A stretch of 64,000 nt of DNA from Anthopleura xanthogrammica (lineage: Eukaryota; Cnidaria; Anthozoa; Actiniaria; Actiniidae). A model generated the notes under the pieces. That model was not told where the DNA came from and searched no databases. It saw only the letters and a program-made list of their open reading frames with translations. Numbering within the stretch: the first letter of the stretch is position 1; every line of letters starts with the position of its first letter. A program made the position numbers and the translations under genes. Location of the stretch: the NCBI GenBank assembly GCA_964019055.1, contig OZ025207.1, forward strand, positions 2,273,001 through 2,337,000, read 5' to 3'. Of this stretch, positions 38,766-53,775 are shown piece by piece.

Positions 38766-41700
38766 TACTCTAAATTAGATCAAATCATCATTGCTAATTC
38801 TTGCACACTCTAAATTAAATCAGAGCATGAACTCTAATAGTAATAAATATCGTCATCATTTCGTGTCTTCTTGCGCTCTCTAAATTAAATCAGAGCATCA
38901 ATTCTAATAGTAATTATTATCGTCATCTATCCGTGTCTTCTTGCGCACTCTAAATTCGATAAAAGCATCATTGCTAAGAGTAATTGATATCGTAATCTAT
39001 CCTTGTCTTTTTGTGCACTCTAAATTCGATGAAAGCATCAATTCTAATACTAATTCATATCGTCATCTATCCGTGTCTTCTTGCGCACTCTAAATTCAAT
39101 CAAAGCATCAATTCGAATAGTAAATAATATCGTCATCAATCCTTGTCTTTTTGCGCACTCTAAATTCGATGAAAGCATCAATTCTAATAGTAATTAATAT
39201 CGTCATCTATCCGTGTCTTCTTGCGCACTCTAAATTGAAAAAAAACCATTAATTCTAATACTAAATAATATCGTCATCTATACGTGTCTTTTTGCGCACT
39301 CTAAATTCAATCAAAGCATCAATTCTAATAGTAATTAATATCGTCATCAATCCTTGTCTTTTTGCGCACTCTAAATTCAATCAAAGCATCAATTCTAACA
39401 GTAATTAATATCGTCATGAATCCTTGTCTTTTTGCGCGCTCTAAATTCAATCAAAGCACCAATTCTAATAGTAATTGATATCGTCATCAATACGTGTCTT
39501 CTTGCACACTCTAAATTCGATAAAAGCATCAATTCTAATACTAATTAATATCGTCGTCAATCCGTGTGTTCTTGCGCACTCTAAATTAAATCAGAGCATC
39601 AATTGTAATAGTAATTAATATCGTCATCAATCCGTGTCTTCTTGCGCACTCTAAATTAGATCAAATCATCATTGCTAGTTCTTGCACACTCTAAATTAAA
39701 TCAGAGCATCAATTCTAATAGTAATTAATATCGTCATCAATCCGTGTCTTTTTGCGCACTCTAAATTCGATGAAAGCATCAATTCTAATAGTAAATAATA
39801 TCGTCATCTATCCGTGTCTTCTTGCGCACTCTAAATTGAAAAAAAACCATTAATTCTAATACTAATTAATATCGTCATCAATCCGTGTCTTCTTGCGTAC
39901 TCTAAATTAGATCAAATCATCATTGCTAATTCTTGCACACTCTAAATTAAATCAGAGCATGAACTCTAATAGTAATAAATATCGTCATCAATTCGTGTCT
40001 TCTTGCGCTCTCTAAATTAAATCAGAGCATCAATTCTAATAGTAATTATTATCGTCATCTATCCGTGTCTTCTTGCGCACTCTAAATTCGATAAAAGCAT
40101 CATTGCTAAGAGTAATTGATATCGTAATCTATCCTTGTCTTTTTGTGCACTCTAAATTCGATGAAAGCATCAATTCTAATACTCATTCATATCGTCATCA
40201 ATCCGTGTCTTCTTGCGTACTCTAAATTAGATCAAATCATCATTGCTAATTCTTGCACACTCTAAATTAAATCAGAGCATGAACTCTAATAGTAATAAAT
40301 ATCGTCATCAATTCGTGTCTTCTTGCGCTCTCTAAATTAAATCAGAGCATCAATTCTAATAGTAATTATTATCGTCATCTATCCGTGTCTTCTTGCGCAC
40401 TCTAAATTCGATAAAAGCATCATTGCTAAGAGTAATTGATATCGTAATCTATCCTTGTCTTTTTGTGCACTCTAAATTCGATGAAAGCATCAATTCTAAT
40501 ACTAATTCATATCGTCATCTATCCGTGTCTTCTTGCGCACTCTAAATTCAATCAAAGCATCAATTCGAATAGTAAATAATATCGTCATCAATCCTTGTCT
40601 TTTTGCGCACTCTAAATTCGATGAAAGCATCAATTCTAATAGTAATTAATATCGTCATCTATCCGTGTCTTCTTGCGCACTCTAAATTGAAAAAAAACCA
40701 TTAATTCTAATACTAATTAATATCGTCATCTATACGTGTCTTTTTGCGCACTCTAAATTCAATCAAAGCATCAATTCGAATAGTAAATAATATCGTCATC
40801 AATCCTTGTCTTTTTGCGCACTCTAAATTCATTCAAAGCATCAATTCTAACAGTAATTAATATCGTCATGAATCCTTGTCTTTTTGCGCGCTCTAAATTC
40901 AATCAAAGCACCAATTCTAATAGTAATTGATATCGTCATCAATACGTGTCTTCTTGCACACTCTAAATTCGATAAAAGCATCAATTCTAATACTAATTAA
41001 TATCGTCGTCAATCCGTGTGTTCTTGCGCACTCTAAATTAAATCAGAGCATCAATTGTAATAGTAATTAATATCGTCATCAATCCGTGTCTTCTTGCGCA
41101 CTCTAAATTAGATCAAATCATCATTGCTAGTTCTTGCACACTCTAAATTAAATCAGAGCATCAATTCTAATAGTAATTAATATCGTCATCAATCCGTGTC
41201 TTTTTGCGCACTCTAAATTCGATGAAAGCATCAATTCTAATAGTAAATAATATCGTCATCTATCCGTGTCTTCTTGCGCACTCTAAATTGAAAAAAAACC
41301 ATTAATTCTAATACTAATTAATATCGTCATCTATACGTGTCTTTTTGCGCACTCTAAATTCAATCAAAGCATCAATTCGAATAGTAAATAATATCGTCAT
41401 CAATCCTTGTCTTCTTGCACACTCTAAATTCGATAAAAGCATCAATTCTAATACTAATTAATATCGTCATCAATCCTTGTCTTTTTGCGCACTCTAAATT
41501 CAATCAAAGCATCAATTCTAACAGTAATTAATATCGTCATGAATCCTTGTCTTTTTGCGCGCTCTAAATTCAATCAAAGCACCAATTCTAATAGTAATTG
41601 ATATCGTCATCAATACGTGTCTTCTTGCACACTCTAAATTCGATAAAAGCATCAATTCTAATACTAATTAATATCGTCGTCAATCCGTGTGTTCTTGCGC

Positions 41701-44700
41701 ACTCTAAATTAAATCAGAGCATCAATTGTAATAGTAATTAATATCGTCATCAATGCGTGTCTTCTTGCGCACGTTAAATTAAATCAGAGCATCAATTCTA
41801 ATAGTAATTAATATCGTCATCAATCCGTGTCTTTTTGCGCACTCTAAATTCGATAAAAGCATCAATTCTAAAAGTTATTATTATCGTCATCAATTCGTGT
41901 CTTCTTGCGCACTCTAAATTCGATAAAAGCATCATTGCTAAGAGTAATTGATATCGTAATCTATCCTTGTCTTTTTGTGCACTCTAAATTCGATGAAAGC
42001 ATCAATTCTAATACTAATTAATATCGTCATCAATCCGTGTCTTCTTGCGCACTCTAAATTCGATAAAAGCATCATTGCTAAGAGTAATTGATATCGTAAT
42101 CTATCCTTGTCTTTTTGTGCACTCTAAATTCGATGAAAGCATCAATTCTAATACTCATTCATATCGTCATCTATCCGTGTCTTCTTGCGCACTCTAAATT
42201 GAAAAAAACCATTAATTCTAATACTAATTCATATCGTCATCAATCCGTGTCTTCTTGCGCACTCTAAATTAGATCAAATCATCATTGCTAGTTCTTGCAC
42301 ACTCTAAATTAAATCAGAGCATGAACTCTAATAGTAATAAATATCGTCATCAATTCGTGTCTTCTTGCGCTCTCTAAATTAAATCAGAGCATCAATTCTA
42401 ATAGTAATTAATATCGTCATCTATCCGTGTCTTCTTGCGCACTCTAAATTCGATAAAAGCATCATTGCTAAGAGTAATTGATATCGTAATCTATCCTTGT
42501 CTTTTTGTGCACTCTAAATTCGAGGAAAGCATCAATTCTAATACTAATTCAAATCGTCATCTATCCGTGTCTTCTTGCGCACTCTAAATTCAATCAAAGC
42601 ATCAATTCGAATAGTAAATAATATCGTCATCAATCCTTGTCTTTTTGCGCACTCTAAATTCGATGAAAGCATCAATTCTAATAGTAATTCATATCGTCAT
42701 CTATCCGTGTCTTCTTGCGCACTCTAAATTGAAAAAAAACCATTAATTCTAATACTAATTAATATCGTCATCTATACGTGTCTTTTTGCGCACTCTAAAT
42801 TCAATCAAAGCATCAATTCGAATAGTAAATAATATCGTCATCAATCCTTGTCTTTTTGCGCACTCTAAATTCAATCAAAGCATCAATTCTAACAGTAATT
42901 AATATCGTCATGAATCCTTGTCTTTTTGCGTGCTCTAAATTCAATCAAAGCACCAATTCTAATAGTAATTAATATCGTCATCAATACGTGTCTTCTTGCA
43001 CACTCTAAATTCGATAAAAGCATCAATTCTAATACTAATTAATATCGTCGTCAATCCTTGTGTTCTTGCGCACTCTAAATTAAATCAGAGCATCAATTGT
43101 AATAGTAATTAATATCGTCATCAATCCGTGTCTTCTTGCGCACGTTAAATTAAATCAGAGCATCAATTCTAATAGTAATTAATATCGTCATCAATCCGTG
43201 TCTTTTTGCGCACTCCAAATTCGATAAAAACATCAATTCTAAAAGTTATTATTATCGTCATCAATTCGTGTCTTCTTGCGCACTCTAAATTCGATAAAAG
43301 CATCATTGCTAAGAGTAATTGATATCGTAATCTATCCTTGTCTTTTTGTGCACTCTAAATTCGATAAAAACATCAATTCTAAAAGTTATTATTATCGTCA
43401 TCAATTCGTGTCTTCTTGCGCACTCTAAATTCGATAAAAGCATCATTGCTAAGAGTAATTGATATCGTAATCTATCCTTGTCTTTTTGTGCACTCTAAAT
43501 TCGATGAAAGCATCAATTCTAATACTAATTCATATCGTCATCTATCCGTGTCTTCTTGCGCACTCTAAATTAGATCAAATCATCATTCCTAAGAGTAATT
43601 GATATCGTAATCTATCCTTGTCTTTTTGTGCACTCTAAATGCGATGAAAGCATCAATTCTAATACTCATTCATATCGTCATCTATCCGTGTCTTCTTGCG
43701 CACTCTAAATTGAAAAAAACCATTAATTCTAATACTAATTAATATCGTCATCAATCCGTGTCTTCTTGCGCACTTTAAATTCAGTCAAAGCATCAATTCT
43801 AATAGTAATTAATATCGTCATGAATCCGTGTCTTCTTGCGCACTCTAAATTCAATCAAAGCATCAATTCTAATAGTAATTAATATCGTCATCAATCCGTG
43901 TCTTCTTGCGCACTCTAAATTCGATAAAAGCATCATTGCTAAGAGTAATTGATATCGTAATCTATCCTTGTCTTTTTGTGCACTCTAAATTCAATCAAAG
44001 CATCAATTCTAATAGTAATTAATATCGTCATCAATCCTTGTCTTTTTGCTCGCTCTAAATTCAATCAAAGCATCAATTCTAATACTAATTCATATCGTCA
44101 TGAATCCTTGTCTTTTTGCGCGCTCTAAATTCAATCAAAGCATCAATTCTAACAGTAATTAATATCGTCATGAATCCTTGTCTTTTTGCGCGCTCTAAAT
44201 TCAATCAAAGCACCAATTCTAATAGTAATTGATATCGTCATCAATACGTGTCTTCTTGCACACTCTAAATTCGATAAAAGCATCAATTCTAATACTAATT
44301 AATATCGTCGTCAATCCGTGTGTTCTTGCGCACTCTAAATTAAATCAGAGCATCAATTGTAATAGTAATTAATATCGTCATCAATCCGTGTCTTCTTGCG
44401 CACGTTAAATTAAATCAGAGCATCAATTCTAATAGTAATTAATATCGTCATCAATCCGTGTCTTTTTGCGCACTCTAAATTCGATAAAAGCATCAATTCT
44501 AAAAGTTATTATTATCGTCATCAATTCGTGTCTTCTTGCGCACTCTAAATTCGATAAAAGCATCATTGCTAAGAGTAATTGATATCGTAATCTATTCTTG
44601 TCTTTTTGTGCACTCTAAATTCGATGAAAGCATCAATTCTAATACTAATTCATATCGTCATCTATCCGTGTCTTCTTGCGCACTCTAAATTGAAAAAAAA

Positions 44701-46089
44701 CAATTAATTCTAATACTAATTAATATCGTCATCTATACGTGTCTTCTTGCGCTCTCTAAATTCAATCAGAGCATCAATTCTAATAGTAATTAAAAAGGTC
44801 AACTATCAATGGCCTCTTGCGCACTTTAAATTAAATCAAAGCATCATTGCTCAGAGTAATTAATATCCTCGTCAATCTGTGTCTTCTTGCGCTCTCTAAA
44901 TTCAATCAGAGCATCAATTCTAATAGTAATTAATAAGGTCAACTATCAATGGCCTCTTGCGCACTTTAAATTAAATCAAAGCATCATTGCTCAGAGTAAT
45001 TAATATCCTCATCAATCTGTGTCTTCTTGCGCAATCTAAATTGAAAAAAACCATTAATTCTAATACTAATTAATATCGTCATCTATCCGTGTCTTCTTGC
45101 GCACTCTAAATTCAATCAAAGCATCAATTCTAATAGTAATTAATATCGTCATCAATCCGTGTCTTCTTGCGCACTCTAACTTCAATCAAAGCATCAATTC
45201 TAATAGTAATTAATATCGTCATCAATCCGTGTCTTCTTGCGCACTCTAAATTCAATCAAAGCATCAATTCTAATAGTAATTAATATCGTCATCAATCCTT
45301 GTCTTTTTGCTCGCTCTAAATTCAATCAAAGCATCAATTCTAATAGTAATTAATATCGTCATCAATCCTTGTCTTTTTGCTTGCTCTAAATTCAATGAAA
45401 GCATCAATTCTAATAGTAATTAATATCCTCGTCAATCCGTGTCTTCTGGCACACTTTAAATTAGATACAATCATCATTGATAATTCTTGCGCACTTTAAA
45501 TTAAATCAGAGCATCAATTCTACTAGTAATTATTATCGTCATCTATCCGTGTCTTCTTGCGCACTCTAAATTAAATCATAGCATCAATTCTACTAGTAAT
45601 TAATTAGGTCATCTATCAATGGCCTCTTGCGCACTTTAAATTAAATCAAAGCATCATTGCTCAGAGTAATTAATATCCTCGTCAATCTGTGTCTTCTTGC
45701 GCAATCTACATTGAATAACACCATCAATTCTAATAGTAATTAATATCGTCATCAATCCGTGTCTTTTTGCGCACTCTAAATTCGATGAAAGCATCAATTC
45801 TAATACTAATTCATATCGTCATCTATCCGTGTCTTCTTGCGCACTCTAAATTAGATCAAATCATCATTGCTAATTCTTGCACACTCTAAATTAAATCAGA
45901 GCATCAATTCTAATAGTAATAAATATCGTCATCAATTCGTGTCTTCTTGCGCTCTCTAAATTAAATCAGAGCATCAATTCTTATAGTAATTAATATCGTC
46001 ATCAATCCGTGTCTTCTTGCGCACTCTAAATTAAATCAGAGCATCAATTCTAATAGTAATTATTATCGTCATCTATCCGTGTCTTCTTT

Positions 46090-49000
46090 CGCACTCTAAA
46101 TTCGATAAAAGCATCATTGCTAAGAGTAATTGATATCGTAATCTATCCTTGTCTTTTTGTGCACTCTAAATTCGATGAAAGCATCAATTCTAATACTAAT
46201 TCATATCGTCATCTATCCGTGTCTTCTTGCGCACTCTAAATTCAATCAAAGCATCAATTCGAATAGTAAATAATATCGTCATCAATCCTTGTCTTTTTGC
46301 GCACTCTAAATTCAATCAAAGCATCAATTCGAATAGTAAATAATATCGTCATCAATCCTTGTCTTTTTGCGCACTCTAAATTCAATCAAAGCATCAATTC
46401 TACTAGTAATTAATATCGTCATGAATCCTTGTCTTTTTGAGCGCTCTAAATTCAATCAAAGCACCAATTCTAATAGTAATTAATATCGTCATCAATACGT
46501 GTCTTCTTGCACACTCTAAATTCGATAAAAGCATCTATTCTAATACTAATTAATATTGTCGTCAATCCGTGTGTTCTTGCACACTCTAAATTAAATCAGA
46601 GCATCAATTGTAATAGTAATTAATATCGTCATCAATCCGTGTCTTCTTGCGCACGTTAAATTCAATCAGAGCATCAATTCTAATAGTAATTATTATCGTC
46701 ATCTATCCGTGTCTTCTTGCGCACTCTAAATTAAATCAGAGCATCAATTCTACTAGTAATTAATAAGGTCATCTATCAATGGCCTCTTGCGCACTTTAAA
46801 TTAAATCAAAGCATCATTGCTCAGAGTATTTAATATCCTCGTCAATCTGTGTCTTCTTGCGCAATCTACATTGAATAACACCATCAATTCTAATAGTAAT
46901 TAATATCGTCATCAATCCGTGTCTTCTTGCGCACTCTAAATTAGATCAAATCATCATTGCTAGTTCTTGCACACTCTAAATTAAATCAGAGCATCAATTC
47001 TAATAGTAATTAATATCGTCATCTATCCGTGTCTTTTTGCGCACTCTAAATTCGATAAAAGCATCAATTCTAAAAGTTATTATTATCGTCATCAATCCGT
47101 ATCTTCTTGCGCACTCTAAATTAAATCAGATCATCAATTCTAATAGTAATTATTATCGTCATCTATCCGTGTCTTCTTGCGCACTCTAAATTCGATAAAA
47201 GCATCATTGCTAAGAGTAATTGATATCGTAATCTATCCTTGTCTTTTTGTGCACTCTAAATTCGATGAAAGCATCAATTCTAATACTAATTCATATCGTC
47301 ATCTATCCGTGTCTTCTTGCGCACTCTAAATTGAAAAAAAACCATTAATTCTAATACTAATTAATATCGTCATCAATCCGTGTCTTCTTGCGCACTCTAA
47401 ATTCAATCAAAGCATCAATTCTAATAGTAATTAATATCGTCATTAATCCTTGTCTTTTTCCTCGCTCTAAATTCAATCAAAGCATCAATTCTAATAGTAA
47501 TTAATATCCTCGTCAATCCGTGTCTTCTTGCACACTTTAAATTAGATACAATCATCATTGATAATTCTTGCGCACTTTAAATTAAATCAGAGCATCATTT
47601 CTACTAGTAATTAATATCGTCATCAATCCGTGTCTTCTTGCGCACGTTAAATTCAATCAGAGCATCAATTCTAATAGTAATTAATAAGGTCATCTATCAA
47701 TGGCCTCTTGCGCACTTTAAATTAAATCAAAGCATCATTGCTCAGAGTAATTAATATCCTCGTCAATCTGTGTCTTCTTGCGCAATCTAAATTGAAAAAA
47801 ACCATTAATTCTAATACTAATTAATATCGTCATCAATCCGTGTCTTCTTGCGCACTTTAAATTCAGTCAAAGCATCAATTCTAATAGTAATTAATATCGT
47901 CATCAATCCGTGTCTTCTTGCGCACTCTAAATTCAATCAAAGCATCAATTCTAATAGTAATTAATATCGTCATCAATCCTTGTCTTTTTGCGCACTCTAA
48001 ATTCAATCAAAGCATCAATTCTAATAGTAATTGATATCGTCATCAATCCTTGTCTTTTTGCTCGCTCTAAATTCAATCAAAGCATCAATTCTAATAGTAA
48101 TTAATATCGTCATCAATCCTTGTCTTTTTGCTTGCTCTAAATTCAATGAAAGCATCAATTCTAATAGTAATTAATATCCTCGTCAATCCGTGTCTTCTTG
48201 CACACTCTAAATTAGATACAATCATCATTGATAATTCTTGCGCACTTTAAATTAAATCAGAGCATCAATTCTACTAGTAATTATTATCGTCATCTATCCG
48301 TGTCTTCTTGCGCACTCTAAATTAAATCAGAGCATCAATTCTACTAGTAATTAATAAGGTCATCTATCAATGGCCTCTTGCGCACTTTAAATTAAATCAA
48401 AGCATCATTGCTCAGAGTAATTAATATCCTCGTCAATCTGTGTCTTCTTGCGCAATCTACATTGAATAACACCATCAATTCTAATAGTAATTAATATCGT
48501 CATCAATCCGTGTCTTCTTGCGCACTCTAAATTAGATCAAATCATCATTGCTAGTTCTTGCACACTCTAAATTAAATCAGAGCATCAATTCTAATAGTAA
48601 TTAATATCGTCATCTATCCGTGTCTTTTTGCGCACTCTAAATTCGATAAAAGCATCAATTCTAAAAGTTATTATTATCGTCATCAATCTGTATCTTCTTG
48701 CGCACTCTAAATTAAATCAGAGCATCAATTCTAATAGTAATTATTATCGTCATCTATCCGTGTCTTCTTGCGCACTCTAAATTCGATAAAAGCATCATTG
48801 CTAAGAGTAATTGATATCGTAATCTATCCTTGTCTTTTTGTGCACTCTAAATTCGATGAAAGCATCAATTCTAATACTAATTCATATCGTCATCTATCCG
48901 TGTCTTCTTGCGCACTCTAAATTGAAAAAAAACCATTAATTCTAATACTAATTAATATCGTCATCAATCCGTGTCTTCTTGCGCACTCTAAATTCAATCA

Positions 49001-50081
49001 AAGCATCAATTCTAATAGTAATTAATATCGTCATCAATCCTTGTCTTTTTGCTCGCTCTAAATTCAATCAAAGCATCAATTCTAATAGTAATTAATATCC
49101 TCGTCAATCCGTGTCTTCTTGCACACTTTAAATTAGATACAATCATCATTGATAATTCTTGCGCACTTTAAATTAAATCAGAGCATCAATTCTACTAGTA
49201 ATTATTATCGTCATCTATCCGTGTCTTCTTGCGCACTCTAAATTAAATCAGAGCATCAATTCTACTAGTAATTAATAAGGTCATCTATCAATGGCCTCTT
49301 GCGCACTTTAAATTAAATCAAAGCATCATTGCTCAGAGTAATTAATATCCTCGTCAATCTGTGTCTTCTTGCGCAATCTACATTGAATAACACCTTCAAT
49401 TCTAATAGTAATTAATATCGTCATCAATCCGTGTCTTCTTGCGCACTCTAAATTAGATCAAATCATCATTGCTAGTTCTTGCACACTCTAAATTAAATCA
49501 GAGCATCAATTCTAATAGTATTTAATATCGTCATCAATCCGTGTCTTTTTGCGCACTCTAAATTCGATAAAAGCATCAATTCTAAAAGTTATTATTTTCG
49601 TCATCAATTCGTGTCTTCTTGCGCACTCTAAATTCGAAAAAAGCATTCCTTCTAATAGTAATTATTATCGTCATCTATCCGTGTCTTCTTGCGAACTCTA
49701 AATTCGATAAAAGCACCAATTCTAATGGTAATTGATATCGTCATTTATCCGTGTCTTCTTGCGCACTCTAAATTAAATCACAGCATCAATTCTAATACTA
49801 ATTAATATCGTCATCTATCCGTGTCTTCTTGCACACTCTAAATTAAATCAGAGCATCAATTCTAATACTAATTAATATCGTCATCAATCCTTGTCTTTTT
49901 TCGCGCTCGAAATTCAATCAAAGCACCAATTCTAATAGTAATTAATATCGTCATCAATACGTGTCTCCTTGCGCACTCTAAATTAGATCAAATCATCATT
50001 GCTAATTCTTGCACACTCTAAATTAAATCAGAGCATCAATTCTAATAGTAATTAATATCGTCATCAATCCGTTACTTCTTG
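46090..50081. repeat. About 4-kb higher-order block, copy 1
   Basis: This block is followed directly by a second version at 50082-53775. The displacement between them steps from 3992 bp (46090-47394) to 3742 bp (from 47643) to 3672 bp (from about 48130). The second version has therefore lost 250 bp (three 70-bp plus one 40-bp monomer) and then one 70-bp monomer. Shared rare variants include tttttgagcgctc, caccttcaat (49391 and 53063) and tcgcgctcga (49901 and 53573). Confidence 0.8.
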
Positions 50082-53000
50082 CGCACTCTAAATTCGATAA
50101 AAGCATCATTGCTAAGAGTAATTGATATCGTAATCTATCCTTGTCTTTTTGTGCACTCTAAATTCGATGAAAGCATCAATTCTAATACTAATTCATATCG
50201 TCATCTATCCGTGTCTTCTTGCGCACTCTAAATTCAATCAAAGCATCAATTCGAATAGTAAATAATATCGTCATCAATCCTTGTCTTTTTGCGCACTCTA
50301 AATTCAATCAAAGCATCAATTCGAATAGTAAATAATATCGTCATCAATCCTTGTCTTTTTGCGCACTCTAAATTCAATCAAAGCATCAATTCTACTAGTA
50401 ATTAATATCGTCATGAATCCTTGTCTTTTTGAGCGCTCTAAATTCAATCAAAGCACCAATTCTAATAGTAATTAATATCGTCATCAATACGTGTCTTCTT
50501 GCACACTCTAAATTCGATAAAAGCATCTATTCTAATACTAATTAATATTGTCGTCAATCCGTGTGTTCTTGCACACTCTAAATTAAATCAGAGCATCAAT
50601 TGTAATAGTAATTAATATCGTCATCAATCCGTGTCTTCTTGCGCACGTTAAATTCAATCAGAGCATCAATTCTAATAGTAATTATTATCGTCATCTATCC
50701 GTGTCTTCTTGCGCACTCTAAATTAAATCAGAGCATCAATTCTACTAGTAATTAATAAGGTCATCTATCAATGGCCTCTTGCGCACTTTAAATTAAATCA
50801 AAGCATCATTGCTCAGAGTATTTAATATCCTCGTCAATCTGTGTCTTCTTGCGCAATCTACATTGAATAACACCATCAATTCTAATAGTAATTAATATCG
50901 TCATCAATCCGTGTCTTCTTGCGCACTCTAAATTAGATCAAATCATCATTGCTAGTTCTTGCACACTCTAAATTAAATCAGAGCATCAATTCTAATAGTA
51001 ATTAATATCGTCATCTATCCGTGTCTTTTTGCGCACTCTAAATTCGATAAAAGCATCAATTCTAAAAGTTATTATTATCGTCATCAATCCGTATCTTCTT
51101 GCGCACTCTAAATTAAATCAGAGCATCAATTCTAATAGTAATTATTATCGTCATCTATCCGTGTCTTCTTGCGCACTCTAAATTCGATAAAAGCATCATT
51201 GCTAAGAGTAATTGATATCGTAATCTATCCTTGTCTTTTTGTGCACTCTAAATTCGATGAAAGCATCAATTCTAATACTAATTCATATCGTCATCTATCC
51301 GTGTCTTCTTGCGCACTCTAAATTGAAAAAAAACCATTAATTCTAATACTAATTAATATCGTCATCAATCCGTGTCTTCTTGCGCACGTTAAATTCAATC
51401 AGAGCATCAATTCTAATAGTAATTAATAAGGTCATCTATCAATGGCCTCTTGCGCACTTTAAATTAAATCAAAGCATCATTGCTCAGAGTAATTAATATC
51501 CTCGTCAATCTGTGTCTTCTTGCGCAATCTAAATTGAAAAAAACCATTAATTCTAATACTAATTAATATCGTCATCAATCCGTGTCTTCTTGCGCACTTT
51601 AAATTCAGTCAAAGCATCAATTCTAATAGTAATTAATATCGTCATCAATCCGTGTCTTCTTGCGCACTCTAAATTCAATCAAAGCATCAATTCTAATAGT
51701 AATTAATATCGTCATCAATCCTTGTCTTTTTGCGCACTCTAAATTCAATCAAAGCATCAATTCTAATAGTAATTAATATCGTCATCAATCCTTGTCTTTT
51801 TGCTTGCTCTAAATTCAATGAAAGCATCAATTCTAATAGTAATTAATATCCTCGTCAATCCGTGTCTTCTTGCACACTCTAAATTAGATACAATCATCAT
51901 TGATAATTCTTGCGCACTTTAAATTAAATCAGAGCATCAATTCTACTAGTAATTATTATCGTCATCTATCCGTGTCTTCTTGCGCACTCTAAATTAAATC
52001 AGAGCATCAATTCTACTAGTAATTAATAAGGTCATCTATCAATGGCCTCTTGCGCACTTTAAATTAAATCAAAGCATCATTGCTCAGAGTAATTAATATC
52101 CTCGTCAATCTGTGTCTTCTTGCGCAATCTACATTGAATAACACCATCAATTCTAATAGTAATTAATATCGTCATCAATCCGTGTCTTCTTGCGCACTCT
52201 AAATTAGATCAAATCATCATTGCTAGTTCTTGCACACTCTAAATTAAATCAGAGCATCAATTCTAATAGTAATTAATATCGTCATCTATCCGTGTCTTTT
52301 TGCGCACTCTAAATTCGATAAAAGCATCAATTCTAAAAGTTATTATTATCGTCATCAATCTGTATCTTCTTGCGCACTCTAAATTAAATCAGAGCATCAA
52401 TTCTAATAGTAATTATTATCGTCATCTATCCGTGTCTTCTTGCGCACTCTAAATTCGATAAAAGCATCATTGCTAAGAGTAATTGATATCGTAATCTATC
52501 CTTGTCTTTTTGTGCACTCTAAATTCGATGAAAGCATCAATTCTAATACTAATTCATATCGTCATCTATCCGTGTCTTCTTGCGCACTCTAAATTGAAAA
52601 AAAACCATTAATTCTAATACTAATTAATATCGTCATCAATCCGTGTCTTCTTGCGCACTCTAAATTCAATCAAAGCATCAATTCTAATAGTAATTAATAT
52701 CGTCATCAATCCTTGTCTTTTTGCTCGCTCTAAATTCAATCAAAGCATCAATTCTAATAGTAATTAATATCCTCGTCAATCCGTGTCTTCTTGCACACTT
52801 TAAATTAGATACAATCATCATTGATAATTCTTGCGCACTTTAAATTAAATCAGAGCATCAATTCTACTAGTAATTATTATCGTCATCTATCCGTGTCTTC
52901 TTGCGCACTCTAAATTAAATCAGAGCATCAATTCTACTAGTAATTAATAAGGTCAACTATCAATGGCCTCTTGCGCACTTTAAATTAAATCAAAGCATCA

Positions 53001-53775
53001 TTGCTCAGAGTAATTAATATCCTCGTCAATCTGTGTCTTCTTGCGCAATCTACATTGAATAACACCTTCAATTCTAATAGTAATTAATATCGTCATCAAT
53101 CCGTGTCTTCTTGCGCACTCTAAATTAGATCAAATCATCATTGCTAGTTCTTGCACACTCTAAATTAAATCAGAGCATCAATTCTAATAGTATTTAATAT
53201 CGTCATCAATCCGTGTCTTTTTGCGCACTCTAAATTCGATAAAAGCATCAATTCTAAAAGTTATTATTTTCGTCATCAATTCGTGTCTTCTTGCGCACTC
53301 TAAATTCGAAAAAAGCATTCCTTCTAATAGTAATTATTATCGTCATCTATCCGTGTCTTCTTGCGAACTCTAAATTCGATAAAAGCACCAATTCTAATGG
53401 TAATTGATATCGTCATTTATCCGTGTCTTCTTGCGCACTCTAAATTAAATCACAGCATCAATTCTAATACTAATTAATATCGTCATCTATCCGTGTCTTC
53501 TTGCACACTCTAAATTAAATCAGAGCATCAATTCTAATACTAATTAATATCGTCATCAATCCTTGTCTTTTTTCGCGCTCGAAATTCAATCAAAGCACCA
53601 ATTCTAATAGTAATTAATATCGTCATCAATACGTGTCTCCTTGCGCACTCTAAATTAGATCAAATCATCATTGCTAATTCTTGCACACTCTAAATTAAAT
53701 CAGAGCATCAATTCTAATAGTAATTAATATCGTCATCAATCCGTTACTTCTTGCGCACTCTAAATTCGATAAAAG
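50082..53775. repeat. About 3.7-kb higher-order block, copy 2
   Basis: This is the second tandem version of 46090-50081, with whole-monomer losses as described there. It ends near 53775, where the copy departs into the diverged right-edge monomers. Confidence 0.8.
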
